From assembly GCA_948852945.1 (NCBI GenBank), contig CAQPBJ010000005.1, positions 23,567-87,566 of the forward strand: a DNA stretch of 64,000 nt, read 5' to 3'. Of this stretch, positions 33,951 to 42,157 are shown piece by piece. Both the position numbers and the translations under genes were made by a program. Each line of letters starts with the position of its first letter. Position 1 is the stretch's first letter. This DNA is from an uncultured Clostridia bacterium. Lineage in GTDB: Bacteria; Bacillota; Clostridia; TANB77; CAG-508. The notes below the pieces were generated by a model. It ran no database searches, had not been told where the DNA came from, and saw nothing but the letters and a program-made list of their open reading frames with translations.

Positions 33951-35774
33951 TTAACTTTTATTTGCATTTCTAGCAGCTCTTTCTCTTTCTTTTGAATCTA
34001 AGATTTTCTTTCTTAATCTTATATTTTGTGGAGTTATTTCTACTAATTCATCATCTTCTATAAATTCAATTGCTTTTTCTAAGCTTAGTTGAATTGGTGG
34101 AACTAATCTTAATGCATCATCTGATCCAGATGCTCTTGTGTTTGTTAAATGTTTTTCTTTACATACATTTATTGCTAAGTCTTCTGATCTTGAGTTTATG
34201 CCAACTATCATTCCTTCATATACTTCTACACCTGGTCCTATAAATAAGTCACCTTTATCTTGTGCATTATATAATCCGTAAGTTATTGATTTTCCAGCTT
34301 CAAATGCTACTATTGTTCCTCTAACTCTTGATATAACTTCACCTTTAAATGGTTCATAAGAATCAAATATACTGTTCATTGTTCCATTGCCTTTTGTGTC
34401 TGTCAAAAATTCTGTTCTATATCCTATAAGACCTCTGGCTGGTATCTTGAATTCTACTTTTGTATGTCCTGCTTCAGCTGGTTCCATGTTAACCATTTCA
34501 CCTTTTCTTCTTCCTAGTTTTTCAATAACTGTTCCTATACAATCATCTGGAACATTTATTACTAGTCTTTCAATTGGTTCACATTTTACGCCATCTATTT
34601 CTTTTATAATAACTTTTGGTCTTGATACTAATAATTCAAAACCTTCTCTTCTCATTGTTTCAATTAAAACTGATAGATGTAATTCTCCTCTTCCTGAAAC
34701 TTCAAATGAATCTGGTGAATCAGTTTCAGTAACTCTTAGAGAAACATTTCTATCTAATTCTTTTAATAATCTATCACGAATATGTCTAGAGGTTATAAAT
34801 TGTCCTTCACGTCCTGCTAAAGGTCCGTTGTTAACACTAAATGTCATTGATACTGTAGGTTCGTCAATATCTACAAATGGAATTTTTTCTGGATGCTCAT
34901 AATCACAGATTGTTTCTCCTATATTGATATCTGCAATACCTGACATACATATAATATCTCCAGCTCCAGTTTCTTCAACTTCTACTCTTTTTAATCCATC
35001 ATATGTATATAGTTTAGTAACTCTTGCTGTTTCTGTTTTATCTTCTTTTTTACAGATTGTAACTGGCATTCCTAATTTTACAATTCCTCTTTCAACTCTA
35101 CCAACTGCAATTCTACCAATATATTCATCATAATCAATATTTGATACTAGCATTTGCATTGGTCCATCTTGATCACAGTTTGGAGCTTTTATTGTATTTA
35201 CTATAGTTTCAAATAAACATTCTAAATTTTCTCCTGGTTTATTTAAATCTAATGTTGCTGTACCTTGTTTTCCTGAAGCATATACAACTGGAAAATCAAG
35301 TTGGTCATCGTTTGCATCTAATTCGATAAATAAATCTAATACTTCATCAACTACTTTTTCTGGTCTTGCTCCTGGTCTATCTATTTTGTTAATAACAACT
35401 ATTGGTTTTAAGTTTAATGCCAATGATTTTTTTAAAACTTCTCTAGTTTGTGGCATAGCTCCTTCAAAAGCATCTACTAGTAATACAACTCCATCAACCA
35501 TTTTTAAAACACGTTCTACTTCTCCACCAAAATCTGCGTGACCTGGTGTGTCAACTATATTTATTTTTAAATCTTTATAATGAACTGCTGTATTTTTTGA
35601 AAGTATTGTTATTCCTCTTTCTTTTTCTAGGTCATTTGAGTCCATTACTCTTTCTTGTACTTGTTCATTATCTCTAAATATCCCACTTTGTCTTAGCATT
35701 GCGTCTACTAATGTTGTTTTTCCATGGTCTACGTGAGCAATGATTGCTACATTTCTTAATTTCTCATTAATCAT
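33951..35774 (-). CDS. typA: Ribosome-associated GTPase TypA/BipA
   Basis: 607 aa, full length. Translational GTPase involved in ribosome assembly and stress. G1 AHVDHGKTTLVDAML, G2 ERGITILSKNTA, G3 DTPGHADFGGEV, G4 VVINKIDRPGARP, then the domains common with EF-G and the BipA C-terminal domain (ERLVINVPDDCIGTVIEKLG, GRRKGEMVNMEP, GHTKVEFKIPARGLIGYRTE). A stem GGGCGTAG / CTACGCCC at 35807-35831 lies in the leader. Confidence 0.97.
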   Translation of the reverse strand: MINEKLRNVAIIAHVDHGKTTLVDAMLRQSGIFRDNEQVQERVMDSNDLEKERGITILSKNTAVHYKDLKINIVDTPGHADFGGEVERVLKMVDGVVLLVDAFEGAMPQTREVLKKSLALNLKPIVVINKIDRPGARPEKVVDEVLDLFIELDANDDQLDFPVVYASGKQGTATLDLNKPGENLECLFETIVNTIKAPNCDQDGPMQMLVSNIDYDEYIGRIAVGRVERGIVKLGMPVTICKKEDKTETARVTKLYTYDGLKRVEVEETGAGDIICMSGIADINIGETICDYEHPEKIPFVDIDEPTVSMTFSVNNGPLAGREGQFITSRHIRDRLLKELDRNVSLRVTETDSPDSFEVSGRGELHLSVLIETMRREGFELLVSRPKVIIKEIDGVKCEPIERLVINVPDDCIGTVIEKLGRRKGEMVNMEPAEAGHTKVEFKIPARGLIGYRTEFLTDTKGNGTMNSIFDSYEPFKGEVISRVRGTIVAFEAGKSITYGLYNAQDKGDLFIGPGVEVYEGMIVGINSRSEDLAINVCKEKHLTNTRASGSDDALRLVPPIQLSLEKAIEFIEDDELVEITPQNIRLRKKILDSKERERAARNANKS

Positions 35775-35806
35775 TTTTATAACTCCCTATCTAATTTAAC
35801 ACGTGC

Positions 35807-35831
35807 ATAGGGCGTAGATACTACGCCCTAT
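35807..35831. promoter_or_regulatory. Hairpin between the VWA gene and typA
   Basis: ATAGGGCGTAG / CTACGCCCTAT, loop of 3 bases. It could be the VWA gene terminator, but the minus strand lacks a clear T run after it. It may be part of the typA leader instead. Confidence 0.4.
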
Positions 35832-35879
35832 TTAAAAACTGTTTAATATTATATTACTTTTAGTTTATTTTGTCAATTT

Positions 35880-37634
35880 CTAACTTTCGTCTGTATATAC
35901 TGTTATAACTTTTTCGTTATACTCTTCAATTGATGCTGCATCTAGTCCTGAATACACCCATGCCTCATAAAGAGATATTACTCCTGTGCTACTGTCATAG
36001 ATATCATCTACTGCATAAATGTTTTGTGATGATGAGGCTTGTTTTTCAAATACTAATGTTATCGTTTTGTTAGTTTTAGTATTTGTTAATTCTAATACTA
36101 CTCTATTTACATTCATTATTTTGTAATCTTCAATTTTTCCTGCGTTGTTGTATTGAATTGAATGTGAGTTACTTGTATTTGTTGATACATCTGTATCTTT
36201 ACTAATATTTTCTAGAATTGTTTGGAAACTATCTGCAATTTCATCTGCTTCTGTAGCTTCAAAAATACCATCACAGTTATCCTCTAATCTTCCAGATGTT
36301 CCTGCAAAATATTTTCTTAGATTTGATATGTCTGACGATACTCCTACTGCATACATTCCAACATTTCTTCCTCCTGATGATATTTTTTTAATCAAGCCTC
36401 CAACTCTTCCTAATTCTGTTGTTCCGTTTCTTATAGCTCCCCAATATTTATTTGATTCTCCATCAGTTAATATAATTACATCTCTTTGTATTTTCTCGTC
36501 TTTTATGCTATTTGTATATTCATAAGCTGTATATAGTGCATTTGGTGCACATGTATTTCCTCCAAATCCTGGTGCATTTGCTATATTCGAATCAAGGCTT
36601 TTGTAATAGGTTTCATAATATGTATACCATCTATCAGGTTTTGATGAGGTATAATGAGGTCCTATTGTATAATTTGTATTATTATCTCTATTTCCCACCT
36701 TTTCCATTATCTTACTGTAATGTGAATATGTGAATATATTACTGTATCCTGCTTTTGCTTCTGCTATACTCTTTTTTTGCCTGTATACTTGTTTTATCGC
36801 TTCTGATTGATTATCTCCCGCAAAGGTATATAATGTTATTGATTTTTTATCATTTTCTGATTTTTCAAAGTATGTTTCTATAAAAGTATCCAATGCTTTT
36901 ACTGTTGCTGCCCATCTAGTTGAATTATATCCATTTAATCTATCATTTCTGTCATATGCTATTCTATTAGTTGTATTTTTCATTGCGTATGACATTGATG
37001 GTGTTATATCTAATACAATTACAACCTCTTGTTCTTTTGCTACTTCTGTTTTAGGGTTTATTCTCAAGGTCAAGTTTTGAGATGCAAAATCTAAGTTACC
37101 TGAATTGTCAGCATAATCTCCAAAGTTAACTAGTTTTCCATATGTATTATTATCAGCTAAGTATGCTGCATTTAAATCATGGTCTACAACATATATTCCT
37201 TTATTTTGTATCTCAGATAAATTTGTAAATGTAAATTCATTTAATTTTTTTTGATTTTTGTATACTCCATTTTCTAACCCTAATAGTTTTGCTATATCTA
37301 CATCTGGGTTTTCAAAATTAATGTAAAATATTGATTTTTTAGTTTCTTTATCGTCTTTGCCTTCTGTGAAAGTTATTTCTTTTAATATTCCTTCTTCAAT
37401 TAAATCTTCTATTGTTTTTTTAGATGATGAATATAGGTCTGTGCTTTTTAATGTATATGACTTTATTGTATCATCTAATACTTGTACTTTACTCATTATC
37501 TTAGCTTTATTGCTACTTTTAAATATTCCATTATCACCTAATGCCATATTTATAGATATTGCTGCTAAAATCAATAATATAATGATTGTTATTACTAACA
37601 TTATCATTGTAATACCTTTTTGGTTTCTCATCAT
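35880..37634 (-). CDS. VWA-domain surface protein with prepilin-like N-terminus
   Basis: About 584 aa from ATG 37634 (GGAG five bases upstream). N-terminus NQKGITMIMLVITIIILLIL is a prepilin-type leader and hydrophobic helix, like the gene at 10282. A hydrophilic domain follows, then a von Willebrand A domain from about residue 210 with VVIVLDITPSMSYAM (MIDAS D-x-T-x-S variant), and DVIILTDGESNKYWG. VWA domains at pilus tips bind host or matrix ligands; here the context (sortase and anchor protein a few kb away) suggests an exported or pilus-like surface adhesin. Function inferred. Confidence 0.75.
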   Translation of the reverse strand: MMRNQKGITMIMLVITIIILLILAAISINMALGDNGIFKSSNKAKIMSKVQVLDDTIKSYTLKSTDLYSSSKKTIEDLIEEGILKEITFTEGKDDKETKKSIFYINFENPDVDIAKLLGLENGVYKNQKKLNEFTFTNLSEIQNKGIYVVDHDLNAAYLADNNTYGKLVNFGDYADNSGNLDFASQNLTLRINPKTEVAKEQEVVIVLDITPSMSYAMKNTTNRIAYDRNDRLNGYNSTRWAATVKALDTFIETYFEKSENDKKSITLYTFAGDNQSEAIKQVYRQKKSIAEAKAGYSNIFTYSHYSKIMEKVGNRDNNTNYTIGPHYTSSKPDRWYTYYETYYKSLDSNIANAPGFGGNTCAPNALYTAYEYTNSIKDEKIQRDVIILTDGESNKYWGAIRNGTTELGRVGGLIKKISSGGRNVGMYAVGVSSDISNLRKYFAGTSGRLEDNCDGIFEATEADEIADSFQTILENISKDTDVSTNTSNSHSIQYNNAGKIEDYKIMNVNRVVLELTNTKTNKTITLVFEKQASSSQNIYAVDDIYDSSTGVISLYEAWVYSGLDAASIEEYNEKVITVYTDES

Positions 37635-37663
37635 TTGTTCTCCTTTTTTCACATATATATTAG

Positions 37664-37692
37664 ATTATACTTATATATTTTTCTCTTTTCAA
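37664..37692 (-). promoter_or_regulatory. Sigma-A-type promoter of the VWA gene
   Basis: Minus strand TTGAAA, 17-base spacer, TATAAT, about 20 bases before the SD. A near-consensus element. Confidence 0.7.
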
Positions 37693-37747
37693 TAAAGATA
37701 ACCATTTGTAATATTTTGTAACATATTTATAATATTAGATAAAAATA

Positions 37748-37775
37748 AGCATGAATACTTTTTTGTATTCATGCT
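37748..37775 (-). terminator. Terminator-like hairpin at the end of the 65-aa gene
   Basis: AGCATGAATAC / GTATTCATGCT with a T-rich loop. It overlaps the stop region at 37774. Confidence 0.65.
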
Positions 37776-37971
37776 ATATATTTATTAACTTTTCTATTAA
37801 TTCAATCATTTTTTCTATTGGAACATAAATTATACATAATGCTATTATTTCAAATATTATAGTTATAAAAACTGAAGTTATTTCTATATCATCTTTTCTC
37901 GCTATAATTATTGCTATAGCAAGAATTGTTATACATATAATTCCTGTCAATTTTAAAATAAATAATTCCAT
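37774..37971 (-). CDS. Small two-helix membrane protein
   Basis: 65 aa. Two hydrophobic helices (about residues 2-22 and 30-52: LTGIICITILAIAIIIA and VFITIIFEIIALCIIYV) joined by a short charged loop (RKDDIEI). SD AGGAGAAAC precedes the ATG. It is a stand-alone gene with a terminator. No family recognised. Confidence 0.5.
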   Translation of the reverse strand: MELFILKLTGIICITILAIAIIIARKDDIEITSVFITIIFEIIALCIIYVPIEKMIELIEKLINI

Positions 37972-38072
37972 GTTTCTCCTCTTTTTTTCACTTACATTGT
38001 TTTACTTTGTTTGATACATCCTAGGAGTTATATGTATATTATCATGTTCAAACTACTTTTTCAATACATAAG

Positions 38073-38103
38073 AAAAGATACAGAATAATTTCTGTATCTT
38101 TTA
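38073..38103 (-). terminator. Terminator of the sortase-region operon
   Basis: AAAAGATACAGAA / TTCTGTATCTTTT, loop TAAT. The first arm overlaps the TAA (38103-38101) of the extended reading of the next gene, showing where that coding region really ends. Confidence 0.85.
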
Positions 38104-39161
38104 TGAGTGTTTTCCTATGCTTTTTTGTGCTTTTTTATTTTCTTTTTGTATCTGCTTAACTTCTTTTTTCTCTTTTCGTTTTTCTTTTTCTTTTTTGTAT
38201 ATTTGGTAATTGTGATTGTATCCGTTATTTTCCTCTCCAAATATTTGCTTATATACTATTGGCTCAGGTTGCCTGAGCGTATTTTCATTTTTTTTTCAGG
38301 ATGGTTATTTTTTTTATGGCTATGATATTTTTTTCCATGTACTATATTTCCAAAAATTATTAGGATTGTTCCAATTATTATATATATATATCCATATTTT
38401 GATATTTCTTTTACTATTCCTAATAGATATTCTCTTAAAGTTATGCTTACTGCATCATTTAAAATCGTAAAATGCTGTATATATATTTCTTTTGTAATGT
38501 ATGCATATATTACTTTACATGAAATTCCTGCACTTAAGAATGGAATTCCTAAAAAACCTATATTTTTAAATAACTTTTTAAAGTTAATTGCAATTATAAG
38601 TATTCCTGATATTAAAGCAACTACTATAGTTATTTTTTCTCCGTTTCTAACTATATTTTCTATTTTTGAATAGTATTTATATATGTCGTTTTGGTAAATT
38701 GTTTTGCTTAATGTTTCTTCATATTGTGTTGTTATTTGATTTACAAATACTTGTATTGCTTCTCTTATTTCGGGTGTTAAGCTTCTTCCTTCTAAACTTT
38801 TATTTATATTATTGTTTAATCTTTCTTCTATTTTATCTACTTTTATTTCTTCTGATATTCCATTATAAATTCCTGTTATCATTTTTTTAGTGTCTTCTTT
38901 TACTTCGTCTAATGTTACTACATCATCAATTACGCTTTCGTCTAATCCAGATTGAAATATATAATTTCTAAAATCTGATTTTATTTGTGTGTATATATTT
39001 CCGTAATAATTTGTTTCTTCTAATTTCTGTAGTGCGTAATTTTCAGTACATATAGTTTTAGATATTATATTTAAAATTGAAAAGCCTAAAAGTGATATAA
39101 AAAGAATTATTATTAATATACTTCTAATTATTATTTCAATTACTTTTTTCATGTATTTCTC
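38101..39161 (-). CDS. Membrane protein with a lysine-rich tail reached by a -1 slip at an A9 run
   Basis: The zero frame starts at 39188 or at ATG 39150 (MKKVIEIIIRSILIIILFIS) after GGAGAAATAC and stops at 38256. It has an N-terminal membrane helix, an extracytoplasmic helical domain (residues about 45-185) and three C-terminal membrane helices. Just before the stop is a run of nine A (T9 at 38288-38296). In the -1 frame coding continues for about 60 residues (TLRQPEPIVYKQIFGEENNG, then KEKEKRKEKKEVKQIQKENK) and ends at TAA 38103, exactly at the terminator. This break has no CGG. Transcript slippage, a one-base difference in the run, or sequencing error are all possible. Start position approximate. 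Confidence 0.6.
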
Positions 39162-39168
39162 CTCCCTT

Positions 39169-39777
39169 TTAACTTCTTGGTTTTGCATATACTACATATC
39201 TTTGTGTTGTATAACCAATATTATTAAATGGGTAGCAAGTGTAGCACATTAATATTTCTTCATTTTTCTGTACAGGTAATTTATCTAATTCTGTTTCTCC
39301 TATTAATTGCATGTCGTATATTTTATAATCAAATGTTCCATATGCTGTTGTTACTGTTATAATGTCGTCTATTGTTAATTCTGAAAAACGTCTGAACATT
39401 TTTTCAGCATTGTGTCCCATATAAATTATAGACCCACCTTCTCCTGGGAAAAAGCTTGCACTATCATGACCGACTCCATTTTGTAACACATCCAGTGTTG
39501 TTCCAAAATATACTGGTAAATTAACTTCTATTTTGGGAATTTCAATTGTTGCATATTTTGCACCATATTCAGGATAGTTTTGAATTAAATTTGTTTCTAA
39601 ATCAATTGTCATTATCTCTGGTTGCTTATTATTTTTTTCTACTGCTATCTTATTTACTAGAGATACATTTAAATCAATTTGTCGCCCTAAAAACAAACGT
39701 AGTATTCCAAAAAATATTACTACAAGTAAAAAAGCAACTATTAAGTTTCTAATAGTTGCTTTAATTGCATGTTTCAA
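39169..39777 (-). CDS. Sortase (class D-like)
   Basis: 202 aa. N-terminal membrane anchor (residues 12-30), then a sortase domain: catalytic His in IIYMGHNAEKMF, catalytic Cys in LMCYTCYPFNNIG (TCYPF) and Arg in TQRYVVYAKPR. Sortases cut LPxTG-like signals on exported proteins and join them to peptidoglycan or build pili. The adjacent upstream gene (39793) encodes a protein with an LSYTG-type anchor, a likely substrate. Its end overlaps the long reading of the next gene by 20 bases. Confidence 0.9.
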   Translation of the reverse strand: MKHAIKATIRNLIVAFLLVVIFFGILRLFLGRQIDLNVSLVNKIAVEKNNKQPEIMTIDLETNLIQNYPEYGAKYATIEIPKIEVNLPVYFGTTLDVLQNGVGHDSASFFPGEGGSIIYMGHNAEKMFRRFSELTIDDIITVTTAYGTFDYKIYDMQLIGETELDKLPVQKNEEILMCYTCYPFNNIGYTTQRYVVYAKPRS

Positions 39778-39792
39778 ATAAGTTTTCCTCTA

Positions 39793-40383
39793 CTATTTAG
39801 CAACAGCTGTTCTTTTTTTAATTACAACTGCAGCTAAGGCGATTACTGCAACTGAAGATACAGCTATAACTGCTATATTAGTTCTGTTTCCTGTATAAGA
39901 TAATTTTCCATTTTTATTTGTTATTACTAATACTTTTTTACCATCTTTGTAGATATCAACTGCTTTTGATCTGAATACTAATGAAACTCCTATTTCGCTA
40001 GCTGTTTCATTAGCTATTGCTTTTAATTGATCTTTTTGAGCTGTTGTTAATTTGTTATAGTCTGTTGTTCCAGCTGCTATCATAATTTTTTCAGCTTCTT
40101 TTGTTTTTGCAAGTATTTTTTCAACTTGTGCATCTGTTATTCCATTTCTGTCTATGAAGTTTTGTAATTCTTGTTTGTCTTTTGTTGTCATTCCATATTT
40201 AGAACCAATTTCATAGATTGCATCTACATTATTTGCAGAAGTTGATGCTTTATTTGAAGATTTTGTTGTATTTGTACTTGTACTTGTATTTGTTGTAGTT
40301 TTTCTTGTAACAGCATTTACGTTTATTGATAAAATTCCCATAAATACTACTATTAACGTAGCTATTGTTAATAATTTTTTCAT
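39793..40383 (-). CDS. Secreted protein with LSYTG-type C-terminal anchor; likely sortase substrate
   Basis: 196 aa. Signal peptide (MKKLLTIATLIVVFMGILS, cut near VNA), a Ser/Thr-rich linker, then a DUF1002-like helical domain (GMTTKDKQELQNFIDRNGIT, YNKLTTAQKDQLKAIANETA). Near residue 160 comes GKLSYTGNRTN, followed by a hydrophobic helix (IAVIAVSSVAVIALAAVVI) and a KKRTAVAK tail. That order (x-TG motif, helix, basic tail) is the cell-wall sorting signal, here with S-Y in place of P-x. The sortase gene is 15 bases downstream. Confidence 0.75.
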   Translation of the reverse strand: MKKLLTIATLIVVFMGILSINVNAVTRKTTTNTSTSTNTTKSSNKASTSANNVDAIYEIGSKYGMTTKDKQELQNFIDRNGITDAQVEKILAKTKEAEKIMIAAGTTDYNKLTTAQKDQLKAIANETASEIGVSLVFRSKAVDIYKDGKKVLVITNKNGKLSYTGNRTNIAVIAVSSVAVIALAAVVIKKRTAVAK

Positions 40384-40473
40384 TATTTTTCTCCTTTTAA
40401 CATAATTTTCAATAATAATATACTATAATTATACAATATATATTTTATTATTGCAATACTTTTGCATATTTTT

Positions 40474-41166
40474 TTACTCTGTCTCGTTAGTTACGTCTGT
40501 AGCATTTGTAGTGTTTTTATTTTTTTCTTCTACATTTTCTGTTTTGTCATTTTGTTTTTCACTGGTATTTTCTTCTTTTTTTTCTGAATTTTTTTCATCT
40601 TCTTTGTTTACATCTTTATATAGTTCAATTACATTTTTTAACTTGCTTTCAAATTCTTGAACTTCTTTTTGTGCAAATTCTGGTAGGAGTTCTTGTTTAT
40701 AGCAATAATATACTCCTCCTATAATAATTACTGCTACTATAATCATGAATAATATTTTGTTTAGAATTCTTTGGAATATGTTTTTCTTTATTTTAACTTT
40801 TTGTTTTTTATTTTTTTCTTTTTTAACATTTTCTTCTTTTTTTACTTTAAAATCACTTGTATCTTCAGGTTTAGTTGCTGGTTCCTCATCAATAATTTCT
40901 AGTTCTATACCTTCTTCTTTTGCTTGACGAATTGCTTCTTGCTTTTCTGCCTCTTTTATTTCTTGTTCTCTTTTTAGTTCTTCTTGTTTTCTGATTTCTT
41001 CTAGTTTTTTCTTATCTTCTGCTGCTTTTCTTTTCTTTTCTTCTTGTTCTTGTTTTTTGGCTTCTTCTGTGGCTATGCGCTCTTTTTCTTCTTCAATATT
41101 AACTCCACATTTTGTACAAAACTTTATTCCTTCTATTATCTCTTCTTTACATTTTGGGCATTTCAT
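40474..41166 (-). CDS. Zinc-ribbon membrane protein
   Basis: 230 aa. N-terminal zinc ribbon (CPKCKEEIIEGIKFCTKCG, residues 3-21), then a long charged coiled-coil (Glu/Lys rich, residues 25-120), one membrane helix (ILFMIIVAVIIIGGVYYC, about 137-155) and a Lys/Glu/Asn/Thr-rich tail. It resembles the zinc_ribbon_2 membrane proteins common in Clostridia. No known function. Confidence 0.7.
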   Translation of the reverse strand: MKCPKCKEEIIEGIKFCTKCGVNIEEEKERIATEEAKKQEQEEKKRKAAEDKKKLEEIRKQEELKREQEIKEAEKQEAIRQAKEEGIELEIIDEEPATKPEDTSDFKVKKEENVKKEKNKKQKVKIKKNIFQRILNKILFMIIVAVIIIGGVYYCYKQELLPEFAQKEVQEFESKLKNVIELYKDVNKEDEKNSEKKEENTSEKQNDKTENVEEKNKNTTNATDVTNETE

Positions 41167-41201
41167 TTTACATACCTCCTATTTATTATTCATCTTTATA
41201 A

Positions 41202-42146
41202 TTACTTTTCTTCTTCAAATTCAATTAGTTGCCATTGTCCATTTTCTTTTATCCATGCTTTATTGTCATGAATATTAGTTGCATCTTCAAATTCGACATC
41301 ATATATTTTTTCGTTATTTTCATCTATAAAATATGCTTTACCATCTTTTTGTACTGCTGCTATTTTATTTTCATATAATGTAGCTTTATCATATTCTGGT
41401 TTTATTTCGATTTTTCCATTTGTAACATCAAAATATCCAACTTTGCATTCATTTTCTATATATTCTTCTTCAGCTTCTTTTTCAAAACATAGTTGTAGTT
41501 TACCGCCTGTTACTTCTTTTACTGCTTTCTTTGTTGCTGAACTTGGTTCAAATTTTGTGTAATCGTATCCTTCTGTATATATTTCTTTTGTTTTTGGGTC
41601 ATAGAAATAATATGATGATCCTCCATGACCATAGACATCTTCTTTTTCACTAACATCAAAGGTTTTAAGATTAATTTTGTATTTTTTGTCTTTTTTATCT
41701 GCTGATATATATGGTTCTCCGTCTATTTCTAACATCTCAGCATACATTTTATCATATTCTGGTTTAACTAAAATTTCTCCATCTTCATTGCTAATTAAAC
41801 CTATTTTCTCATCTACTATTAACATTGAGATTGAATTTCTAATATCTTTTTCATACATATCATATAGAGATGTATCTTTATTATATATATCTATTATTTC
41901 AACTTCATCATCTTTATATTTTTCGTCTAATGTTGCTAGTACCTTGTATATTTTCTCTTCTTCTTTTTCTTCTTCTGATATACTGTTATTTTCTTCTTTT
42001 CCTAATAATTTGCTTATTGTTTTTTCTATTCCATCTGGTAGCATTTCTTTTGTATATAATACATATGTTGTGCATGATATAGCAATTATTAAAATTAATA
42101 CTACTATAATTAAATTTCTCACTATATGTTTTTTCTTTTCTTTCAT
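41202..42146 (-). CDS. Membrane-anchored WG-repeat protein
   Basis: 314 aa. N-terminal membrane anchor (residues 10-30), then repeated beta units of the WG type: IGLISNEDGEILVKPEYDKM, VGYFDVTNGKIEIKPEYDKA, and AYFIDENNEKIYDVEFEDAT, ending with AWIKENGQWQLIEFEEE. WG repeats form small beta domains of unclear function outside the membrane. It lies 11 bases downstream of mutS and may share its transcript. Confidence 0.75.
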   Translation of the reverse strand: MKEKKKHIVRNLIIVVLILIIAISCTTYVLYTKEMLPDGIEKTISKLLGKEENNSISEEEKEEEKIYKVLATLDEKYKDDEVEIIDIYNKDTSLYDMYEKDIRNSISMLIVDEKIGLISNEDGEILVKPEYDKMYAEMLEIDGEPYISADKKDKKYKINLKTFDVSEKEDVYGHGGSSYYFYDPKTKEIYTEGYDYTKFEPSSATKKAVKEVTGGKLQLCFEKEAEEEYIENECKVGYFDVTNGKIEIKPEYDKATLYENKIAAVQKDGKAYFIDENNEKIYDVEFEDATNIHDNKAWIKENGQWQLIEFEEEK

Positions 42147-42157
42147 TTGTTTTCCTC

